Of a DNA stretch of 34,513 nt, positions 26,340 through 33,262 are shown piece after piece. Under the pieces are notes generated by a model. The model did no database searches and had not been told where the DNA came from. It was given only the letters and a program-made list of their open reading frames with translations. Each line of letters begins with the position of its first letter. Position 1 is the stretch's first letter. This DNA comes from Mycobacteriales bacterium (GTDB taxonomy: Bacteria; Actinomycetota; Actinomycetes; JAFAQI01), in assembly GCA_035550055.1 (NCBI GenBank), contig DASZRO010000114.1, positions 1 to 34,513 on the forward strand. The letters are read 5' to 3'. Both the position numbers and the translations under genes were made by a program.

Positions 26340-26375
26340 CTGACAGGACGCAACTGAGAGGACGCTGAGAAGCCG
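26340..26375. promoter_or_regulatory. Three direct repeats, candidate OmpR-type operator
   Basis: CTGACAGGACG (26340-26350), CTGAGAGGACG (26354-26364) and CTGAGAAGCCG (26365-26375). The last two are spaced exactly 11 bases, one DNA turn, as expected for tandem binding of an OmpR/PhoB-type regulator. They lie between the divergent ABC operon and its neighbouring two-component system, close to the LolA-like start codon. Confidence 0.55.
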
Positions 26376-26412
26376 CCGCCGCGGTGACTGGCCGGTTCCG
26401 GCGTACCGGTCG

Positions 26413-26418
26413 GACACT
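26413..26418 (+). promoter_or_regulatory. Possible -10 box for leaderless response-regulator transcript
   Basis: GACACT lies six bases before the GTG at 26425, the spacing of a leaderless start. It keeps the important second A and last T of the -10 consensus. I see neither a ribosome binding site before this GTG nor a good -35. Confidence 0.35.
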
Positions 26419-26424
26419 GGCTGG

Positions 26425-27096
26425 GTGCGCCTGCTGGTGGTCGACGACGAGCGTCGCCTCGCTCGTGCGCTCCAGACCGGGTTGGCGCGCGAGGGCTACG
26501 TCGTCGACGTCGAGTACGACGGCGCCGCGGGCCTGGCCAGCGCACTCACCGGCGACTACGACCTGATCCTGCTCGACCTGATGCTGCCGGCGCTGTCCGG
26601 TTATGAGGTGGTGCGCCGCCTGCGGGCGGCGGAGGTCTGGACTCCCGTCCTCATGCTGACCGCGAAGGACGGCGAGTACGACGAGGCGGACGCGCTCGAC
26701 GAGGGCGCCGACGACTACCTGACCAAGCCGTTCTCGCTGGTGGTGCTGGTCGCCCGCATCCGCGCGTTGCTGCGTCGCGGCGCCGCCCCGCGGCCGGTGA
26801 TCATGCGTTCGGGCTCCCTCGAGGTCGACCCCGGGACCCGACGCGTGCTGCGCAACGGCGACGAGGTCGAGATCACCGCGCGGGAGTTCGCGTTGCTGGC
26901 CTATCTCACCCACCACCAGGGCCGCGTCGTGTCGAAGGCCGAGATCTACGAGCACGTGTGGGAGTCGCACGACGCGAGCCGCGACCTCAACGTGGTCGAG
27001 GTCTACGTCGGGTATCTGCGCCGCAAGCTCGGCCGAGACGTGATCGAAACGGTGCGCGGCGCCGGCTACCGCGTGCCGCATGAGGGGCCGAGCTGA
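26425..27096 (+). CDS. OmpR/PhoB-family response regulator
   Basis: 223 aa. The receiver domain has the acidic pocket Asp7-Asp8, phosphoacceptor Asp51 (LILLDLMLP), Thr79 and Lys101 (LTKPF). The C-terminal winged helix (about 130-220) has the usual ITAREFALLAYL, VVEVYVGYLRRKLG and VRGAGYRV segments. It starts with a GTG at 26425. It is followed directly by its histidine kinase. It is divergent from the LolA-ABC operon, and the 11-bp repeats between them are the natural candidate for its binding site, so control of the exporter and of its own expression is likely. Confidence 0.96.
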   Translation: MRLLVVDDERRLARALQTGLAREGYVVDVEYDGAAGLASALTGDYDLILLDLMLPALSGYEVVRRLRAAEVWTPVLMLTAKDGEYDEADALDEGADDYLTKPFSLVVLVARIRALLRRGAAPRPVIMRSGSLEVDPGTRRVLRNGDEVEITAREFALLAYLTHHQGRVVSKAEIYEHVWESHDASRDLNVVEVYVGYLRRKLGRDVIETVRGAGYRVPHEGPS

Positions 27097-27119
27097 GCCG
27101 CGGCTGGAGCCGGCTCGGG

Positions 27120-28439
27120 TTGCGGGCCCGGCTCACCTTCATCGCGACCGCCGCGTTGGCCGTCTTCCTCGCGGCCGGCAGCGTGCTGTTGCTGCACGGC
27201 TTCGCCTCCAGCCGGATCCATGCCGTCGACCAGGCGAGCCGGACCTCCGCCGACAACATCACGGCGTTGGTGAGCGCGGGTGCGCTTCCCCCGACGCTTC
27301 CGGTCCAGGCCGGCCAGAGCGCCCAGGTCGTCGACGCCGCGGGTGCCGTGTTCGCGGTCTCGCCCGGCACGTCCCGCACCCTTCCGCTCGTTGCAGGCAC
27401 CGAGCTGTCGAGCCTGGCAAGTGGCGGCCCTCGCAGCCAGCAGGTCGACGAGATCGCATCGGACGGCCTCAACCGGGTCCTCGTGCGCGCAGTGTCGGAG
27501 GGCGGCCGCACCGACTACGTCATCGTCGCCGAGTCGTTGCGTGACGAGCGAGCGACGCTGCACAGCCTGACGAGGTACGTCGTCATCGCCGCACCGCTGC
27601 TGTTGGTGCTGGTCGGCGCGACGCTGTGGATCCTGCTCGGCCGGGCGCTCGGCGCGGTGTCCTCCCTGCGGCGCGGCGCCGAGAGCGTCATGCATCCGAT
27701 CGGCGGGGTGCGGCTCCCGCTGCCGGAGGGTCGAGACGAGATCCGGGCCCTCGCCGTCACCCTCAACGCCATGCTCGACCGGCTGGGTGCGGCGGCGGCC
27801 CGAGAGCAGCAGTTCGTCGCCGACGTGGCCCACGAGCTGCGCAGCCCGCTCGCCGCGGCGCGGACGCAGCTGGAAGTGGCATTGGCCGAGCCCGACAGCG
27901 TGACGCGCGCCGAGCTCGTGGCCGGAGCGCTCCAGGACACCGAGCGACTCGTCACTTTGGTCGACGACCTGTTGACGCTCGCCCGCGTGGAGTCCGACAC
28001 ACAGCTGCGCGACGAGCGGGTCGATCTCGCGGACCTCGTGCCCTCGGCCGGCAACGGGACGTATCTGGTCGTCGGCGACCGTCGCGCGCTTGCCCGCGCC
28101 ATCGACAACCTGGTCGCCAACGCGCATCGTCACGCGGTGTCGAAGGTGACGGTGACGCTGGCACGACCGGCAGCCGACACGGTGGAGGTCCGGGTCGACG
28201 ACGACGGCGCGGGCGTGCCAGTCGAGGACCGGCAACGCATCTTCGAACGGTTCGTCCGCCTCGACGACGCACGGGCACGAGACGACGGCGGGTCGGGGCT
28301 CGGCCTGGCGATCGCGCATGCGACGGCGCAGGCGCACGGCGGCGCGCTGCGGGTGGAGGCCTCCGATCTCGGCGGCGCGTGCTTCGTCCTCGCGTTGCCG
28401 GCCGTCGGCGCCGTCACGCTCGACACGGTTTCGCGCTGA
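27120..28439 (+). CDS. Sensor histidine kinase
   Basis: 439 aa from the TTG at 27120. First membrane helix 7-27, an outside sensor region of about 125 residues, second helix about 152-174, HAMP linker, HisKA with phosphoacceptor His238 in FVADVAHELRSPL, and the ATPase domain with N-box Asn334, DDDGAGVP (360-367) and GSGLGLAI (391-398). Start choice is open. GGAG at 27106-27109 fits the TTG. In the same frame a CTG at 27093 overlaps the regulator's TGA (CTGA), has GAGGGG (27082-27087) upstream and would add nine residues (SRGWSRLGL-like), as in many homologues. It phosphorylates the regulator encoded before it and probably senses an envelope or drug signal handled by the ABC system. Confidence 0.94.
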   Translation: MRARLTFIATAALAVFLAAGSVLLLHGFASSRIHAVDQASRTSADNITALVSAGALPPTLPVQAGQSAQVVDAAGAVFAVSPGTSRTLPLVAGTELSSLASGGPRSQQVDEIASDGLNRVLVRAVSEGGRTDYVIVAESLRDERATLHSLTRYVVIAAPLLLVLVGATLWILLGRALGAVSSLRRGAESVMHPIGGVRLPLPEGRDEIRALAVTLNAMLDRLGAAAAREQQFVADVAHELRSPLAAARTQLEVALAEPDSVTRAELVAGALQDTERLVTLVDDLLTLARVESDTQLRDERVDLADLVPSAGNGTYLVVGDRRALARAIDNLVANAHRHAVSKVTVTLARPAADTVEVRVDDDGAGVPVEDRQRIFERFVRLDDARARDDGGSGLGLAIAHATAQAHGGALRVEASDLGGACFVLALPAVGAVTLDTVSR

Positions 28440-28478
28440 CGCCAGGGAGCGCGGCGCTCGGCGGACCTGGTTGTTAGC

Positions 28479-30764
28479 ATGGACCTGCGCGATCAGGCCG
28501 ACCGCTCGCAGTCGGATTCGGGCTCCGCGCTCATGTTCATCGATCTGACCGTCGACACCTCGTCCTCGGTTGGCCGGGGAGAGCGATTGCCGCCACGTTC
28601 CCGTCGCCGCACCCGTAGCGGCGTCGAGCAGCCCACCGACGACCGCGCCATGCCGGCGCGTGCGCCGGCCAGGCCGGTCGAGTCCCGCGGCACGCCGCAG
28701 CGGCGACAGGGTCCGTCGCTACAGGAGCAGGGCCCGTTGGCAGCGCTCGCGCTCGCTACCGCCAACCTGAGCCGCGCGCCGGTGACGTCGGCGATGCGGG
28801 CGCAGTTCCAGGCCGTGGCGCTGCTGCTGCGTGAGCAACGGGTCGAGGCGGCGACCGAGCCGATGAGCCCGTCGCAGCGTTCGGTCAAGCAGAAGCGGAT
28901 CGAAGGTGTCGCGGCGAGCCTCGCCCGCGTCGCCGGTCGCGACGGGTCGCTGTTCGAGCTGTTGGCCGACGGGGCCCCGATGCTTCCCGGTACGAGCGAC
29001 GCGGTTCGCGCATTGCGCACCAAGGCGGGCCTTGCGGTCGTCGACGAGCCCGAGCCGGAGGCACCGCAGACGTCGGCAGCGCCGGAGCGCGAACGGCAGG
29101 TGGTGCCTCAGTCGGCGGTCGCCCGCAGCCTCGCCAACCCGTTCCTCGCGCCGGACTTCTCGGCGGTGCCGGCTGCCCGCCCGAAGCCTCGGCTGCTCAT
29201 CGACTGGGAGCTGATCAAGCCGCTGCTGCGCTCGTTCGAGCAGTCGACGGCCGACGCCCGTTCGTGCATGACGCTGCCCCCGCCCGGGCCGACGTTCCTG
29301 CCTCCCGGCCTCGAGCTGATGCGCCACCAGGCGCAGGTGGTCGCGAAGGCGAGGGAAGGTCATCGGACCTTCCTGCTGGCAGACGAGCCCGGTTTGGGCA
29401 AGACGGCGCAGGCGTTGCTGGCCGCTCAGGCCGCGGATGCCTATCCGCTGCTCGTCGTCGTACCGAACGTCGTCAAGACCAGCTGGGCACGGGAGGCGGC
29501 GACGTGGACGCCCGAGCACAGTGCGACGGTCGTCCACGGCGACGGCGAGGAGGTGGATGCGTTTCGCGACATCATCGTCGTCAACTACGACATCCTCAGC
29601 CGCCACGTCGGGTGGCTGAGCCGGTTCGGGTTCCGCGGCATGATCGTCGACGAGGCGCACTTCATCAAGAACAAGTCGTCGCAGCGATCGAAGAACGTCC
29701 TCGACCTCTCGCGCAAGATCCGGGAGCGCACCCCCCGCCCGCTGCTCATGGCGCTGACCGGGACGCCGCTGATCAACGACATCGAGGACTTCCTGGCGAT
29801 CTGGGAGTTCCTCGGCTGGATCACCGACAAGGAGGTCGGCCCCGACCTGCTGCACGCGCTTGAGGCCAACGGCACGACGCCGGTCGACCCCGGCTTCTAC
29901 CCGCTCGCGCGCGACACGGTGATCGAGATGGGCGTCGTCCGGCGCCGCAAGGTCGACGTCGCCAAGGACATCCCGGCGAGGCGGATCGCGGACGTCCCGG
30001 TCGAGCTCGAAGGTGCCGCCGGCACGTCGGTGCGCGCCGCCGAGAAGAAGCTCGTCGCCCGGCTGCTCAAGCGCTACGACAGCGCCATCGCGGCACGTAA
30101 GGACGACGTCGACCCGGCGGGCGTCGACGGCGCCGTCGTGCGGCAGGTGTGCGCCAGAGAGCTTCGCAACTCGGACGACGACGCCACCAGCGGCGAGAAC
30201 GTGTTCGCGATGATGCGACGGATCGGGCAGGCCAAGGCCGAGCTCGCCGCCGACTACGCCGCGCAGCTGTCGCACAGCGCAGGCAAGGTCGTGTTCTTCG
30301 CCAAGCACATCGACGTGATGGACGCGGCCGAGGCGTTGTTCGAGAAGCGGGGGATCGGGTTCGCCTCGATCCGTGGCGACCAGACGACCAAGGTCCGGAC
30401 CGCGAACATCGACTCCTTCGTCAACGACGACGACGTGCAGATCATCGTGTGTTCGCTGACCGCGGCCGGGGTGGGCATCAACCTGCAGGTGGCCTCCAAC
30501 GTGGTGCTGGCGGAGCTGTCGTGGACGGCGGCCGAGCAGACCCAGGCGATCGACCGGGTGCACCGGATCGGCCAGGACCAGCCGGTCACCGCATGGCGGA
30601 TCATCGCCGCCCAGACCGTCGACGCGCGGGTGGCCGACCTGATCGGGCTCAAGGAGGGTCTCGCCGCCCGAGCCCTCGACGGTGAGGACGTCGAGGTCAG
30701 CGACGTCGACGTTCGTCTCGAGACGCTCGTCAGCCTCTTGACCGACGCGCTCGCCGCGCGCTGA
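28479..30764 (+). CDS. SNF2-family DEAD/H helicase (SMARCAL1-like)
   Basis: 761 aa ATP-dependent DNA translocase. About 260 N-terminal residues are basic and low in complexity (RRRTRSG, PARAPARP) with no domain I recognise. The SNF2 motor follows: LELMRHQAQVV, Walker A DEPGLGKT (302-309), DEAH box (391-394), SALTGTP-type motif III as MALTGTP, then the second lobe with VFFAKHIDVM, VCSLTAAGVGINL and VHRIGQDQPV (694-702). HIRAN or HARP domains are not seen. Such proteins remodel replication forks or displace DNA-bound protein; in bacteria some belong to defence loci, but no partner gene is present here. The ATG at 28479 has no clear ribosome binding site; an ATG at 28533 is an alternative. Confidence 0.9.
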   Translation: MDLRDQADRSQSDSGSALMFIDLTVDTSSSVGRGERLPPRSRRRTRSGVEQPTDDRAMPARAPARPVESRGTPQRRQGPSLQEQGPLAALALATANLSRAPVTSAMRAQFQAVALLLREQRVEAATEPMSPSQRSVKQKRIEGVAASLARVAGRDGSLFELLADGAPMLPGTSDAVRALRTKAGLAVVDEPEPEAPQTSAAPERERQVVPQSAVARSLANPFLAPDFSAVPAARPKPRLLIDWELIKPLLRSFEQSTADARSCMTLPPPGPTFLPPGLELMRHQAQVVAKAREGHRTFLLADEPGLGKTAQALLAAQAADAYPLLVVVPNVVKTSWAREAATWTPEHSATVVHGDGEEVDAFRDIIVVNYDILSRHVGWLSRFGFRGMIVDEAHFIKNKSSQRSKNVLDLSRKIRERTPRPLLMALTGTPLINDIEDFLAIWEFLGWITDKEVGPDLLHALEANGTTPVDPGFYPLARDTVIEMGVVRRRKVDVAKDIPARRIADVPVELEGAAGTSVRAAEKKLVARLLKRYDSAIAARKDDVDPAGVDGAVVRQVCARELRNSDDDATSGENVFAMMRRIGQAKAELAADYAAQLSHSAGKVVFFAKHIDVMDAAEALFEKRGIGFASIRGDQTTKVRTANIDSFVNDDDVQIIVCSLTAAGVGINLQVASNVVLAELSWTAAEQTQAIDRVHRIGQDQPVTAWRIIAAQTVDARVADLIGLKEGLAARALDGEDVEVSDVDVRLETLVSLLTDALAAR

Positions 30765-30775
30765 CGCCAGCCGCG

Positions 30776-32779
30776 CTACGGCGTGCCTGGGACGAGTCCG
30801 CCGACCTTGGTCAGCAGCCCGGACGCGCCGGGGGCGGACAGGTTGACCAGGTGCCAGCTGCCCCCGAGGTCGGTGACGACTCCGACCGATACGGTCGCCT
30901 TGCCGACGGCGTGCAGGACCCATGCCGGGTCGAGCGTGCCCGCGAGCGTTGACACGCTGATCCGGTACGTCGTCTCGGGCGCCGCCGGGATCCCCGTGAC
31001 CAGCCCGACTGCGGTCCAGCGCTGCTGGCGCCACTCGTAGATCGTCATCCGGCCCGCGGGTCCTGCGGACGCCGGTGAGAGGACCGCCAGCCAGCGTTGC
31101 CCGTTGCGGGCGACGACCGGGCTCGCGACCACTGCGGGCAGGTTCGCTTCCTTGGCGGTCGTGGCGACGGCGGCGATGAGCGTCGCGGCGGCGGCAGCCG
31201 GCTGCGCGACCGGACCGACGGCGGCGGCCAGGTGCTGCACGACCGTCAGCCGCGGCGCGCTCGCGGTCGGCACGTGGGCAGTGACCGCGGAGTCGAGCAG
31301 CGCGCCGTGGCGGGTGTTAAGCCGGCGCCAGCTGCCGGCCCGGTAGTGGAGCAGCTCCATGCGGCCGTGCTCACGGTTCGACGCGGCGAGCGCCCACTGC
31401 CCGTCGCAGGCCACGACGGCGCCCGGCCCGCTGATGCCGGCAGCGGCCTGCAGGTCCGTAGTCGTACACGCGGGGACCAGCCCTGACGCGGCGACCTCAG
31501 CCTTGCCCGGCGCGGGCGGCGACGGGTGGAAGGCGGGTGCGAACTGCAACACCACGACGACTGCGGCGACGCCGAGTGCGAGTTGCGGGACGAACCGGAG
31601 CCTGGCCCATGCCGGTGCGGGTGCCGGCCGGGTGGCGCGGGCGGTCGTCGCGCGCCGGCGCCTTGGCAGCCGCAGCTTCCCGAGCCGGATCGGCTCTTCG
31701 ACGAAGCGGTAGCTGATCGACGCGACGACGAGGGCACTCGTCACGTCGACGACGCCGCGCACCTCGATGTTGGGGATGAGACCTGATCGGGCCCACATCT
31801 GGTAGATCGTCGCGTGGAACAGGTATGCGCCGTAGCTGATGCGTCCGAGGAACGCGAGCGGGCGGATCCCCAGGGCGCGCGACACGAGGCTGGGCCGCGT
31901 GCTGCGGATCATCAGGTGGCCGATGAACAGCGCCGTCACCACGCCGAAGAAGAGGTAGCCCCCGCGCATCGCCCGGTACTGGTGGAAGTGCAGCCACCGG
32001 GCGCTGAACCCGATGCCGAAAGCGAGCACGGCCGCTACCGGCGTCGCCCAGACGACCTTGCGCAGCGCCGACGCCCACGGGCTGTGCAACCAGATCGCGA
32101 CCAGGCAGCCGCACAGCAAGCCGATCCCGGCGACCGGCGTCGAGTAGGTCGCGCTGACCCCGCGCGTGCTGGTCAGGACGGCGACGTCGAACCCGATGAC
32201 GAGCAGCGCCAGCGCCGCCATGGCGCTGCCCGCGGCGCCGAGCCGGGTCCAGGTGCGACGTAGCGTGAGCGGCCAGGCCAGATAGAACTGTTCCTCGACG
32301 CTCAGGGACCAGGTCGGCGCGAGGTAGCCGAGGTTCGCGTGGTTGAACAGCAGCCAGTTCGAGCTGAGCGCGAGGACCGACAGCACGACCAGGGTGGGCC
32401 GGGTCCCGAGCGGCAGGCTGTCGTCGCGCAGACCTGCCACGCACAACGCGGTCGTGGTGAGCAAGATCATCACGGCGGCCGGGGCGAGACGGCGCACCCG
32501 ACGCATCCGGAACTTGCGCATGTCGACGGTGCCGGTCTTCGCGATCTCGCACAACGCGAGATGGGTGATGAGCGCGCCGGAGAGGACGAAGAACACTTCC
32601 AGGCACAGCTCGCCACCACCGAGGAGGCTGATCATCCGCGGTTGGAAGAACAGCCCAGCGCCGCCGAAGATCGTCAGGTGGCCGATCAGCACGGCCAGCA
32701 TGCAGATCCCGCGCACGCCGTCCAGCGCCGGCATGTAGCGCGCGCCGCGAGCCCGCAGCGCGGCGTCGTGATCGGTCAC
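30776..32779 (-). CDS. Acyltransferase-3 membrane protein with novel C-terminal domain
   Basis: 667 aa. The first ~370 residues form the OafA/YrhL acyltransferase-3 unit with about ten membrane helices: PALDGVRG (17-24), catalytic His34 in VLIGHLT, FFVLSG (63-68) and the WSLSVEEQFYLAWP block with Glu162-Glu163. A basic, Pro/Ala-rich linker and one more membrane helix (about 398-416) follow, then an outside domain of about 245 residues. In many OafA proteins this place holds an SGNH esterase domain, but I see no GDS, GxND or DxxH motif; instead there are repeated sandwich-like strands (QRWLAVLSP, MTIYEWRQQRW). It would O-acylate an envelope polysaccharide or lipid. GTG at 32779 is the start used; Met16 is a shorter option. 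Confidence 0.87.
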   Translation of the reverse strand: MTDHDAALRARGARYMPALDGVRGICMLAVLIGHLTIFGGAGLFFQPRMISLLGGGELCLEVFFVLSGALITHLALCEIAKTGTVDMRKFRMRRVRRLAPAAVMILLTTTALCVAGLRDDSLPLGTRPTLVVLSVLALSSNWLLFNHANLGYLAPTWSLSVEEQFYLAWPLTLRRTWTRLGAAGSAMAALALLVIGFDVAVLTSTRGVSATYSTPVAGIGLLCGCLVAIWLHSPWASALRKVVWATPVAAVLAFGIGFSARWLHFHQYRAMRGGYLFFGVVTALFIGHLMIRSTRPSLVSRALGIRPLAFLGRISYGAYLFHATIYQMWARSGLIPNIEVRGVVDVTSALVVASISYRFVEEPIRLGKLRLPRRRRATTARATRPAPAPAWARLRFVPQLALGVAAVVVVLQFAPAFHPSPPAPGKAEVAASGLVPACTTTDLQAAAGISGPGAVVACDGQWALAASNREHGRMELLHYRAGSWRRLNTRHGALLDSAVTAHVPTASAPRLTVVQHLAAAVGPVAQPAAAAATLIAAVATTAKEANLPAVVASPVVARNGQRWLAVLSPASAGPAGRMTIYEWRQQRWTAVGLVTGIPAAPETTYRISVSTLAGTLDPAWVLHAVGKATVSVGVVTDLGGSWHLVNLSAPGASGLLTKVGGLVPGTP

Positions 32780-32935
32780 CCCGGCCCCGAACCCTTCAAT
32801 GGGCGAAGTCCCCCCGGGCAGACACTATGCGACGACCTGTGGCGATTTCGACCGATGACGGCAACCCGCCGCCGCCGGACGGATCAGTCTCGATAGGTTG
32901 CCGAGGACGTCGAAGCCGTTCGAATCGGAGAGCTC
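32780..32935. promoter_or_regulatory. Divergent intergenic region
   Basis: A 156-bp gap with start codons on both sides, so it must carry two promoters. TAGGTT at 32894-32899 is a possible -10 for the small plus-strand gene. GGAGAG (about 32925-32930) is the ribosome binding site of that gene. I see no strong inverted repeat or RNA gene in it. Confidence 0.35.
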
Positions 32936-33232
32936 ATGACCAAGTCCATCCTCGTCGTGAAGACCGCACCCGACTCGCCCGAGGGCGCGGCGGCTTACAA
33001 CGACTGGTACGACAACACTCACCTGGGCGAGCTCCTGGCGATCGAAGGCTGCACCAGTGCCCGCCGTTTCGGGCCCGACGGCGACACCTACCTCGCGCTC
33101 TACGAGTTCGACTGCGACGCCGACACCGCGAAGGCGCGCTTCGGCGCGGCGTTCGCGAACATGGCTCCGCCGGTGAACGTCCGCATGGACCCGCCGCCGT
33201 CGATGGAGTTCTACGACGTCTACGGCGGGTAG
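32936..33232 (+). CDS. Small dimeric alpha-beta barrel protein (DUF4286/EthD-like)
   Basis: 98 aa. The order strand (SILVVKTAPD), helix with NDWYDNTHLGELLAIEG, strand (YLALYEFDC), helix and a final strand is that of the ferredoxin-like alpha-beta-barrel proteins, and the W-Y-x-x-x-H core resembles DUF4286/EthD members. These often act as small helpers or isomerase-like enzymes in catabolic gene clusters. The ATG at 32936 has a good GGAGAG. It converges on the second aldehyde dehydrogenase with 30 bases between stop codons. The specific role is unknown. Confidence 0.8.
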   Translation: MTKSILVVKTAPDSPEGAAAYNDWYDNTHLGELLAIEGCTSARRFGPDGDTYLALYEFDCDADTAKARFGAAFANMAPPVNVRMDPPPSMEFYDVYGG

Positions 33233-33262
33233 CCAGAGCCCGCGACCGGGCAGCCGGCTCCG

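Noticed and set aside
28719-31034. 771-aa open frame antisense to the SNF2 helicase
   Set aside because: It spans the helicase and part of the acyltransferase end with biased composition (RRR, VVV, DDD runs) and no domain; a shadow of high GC at codon position 3.
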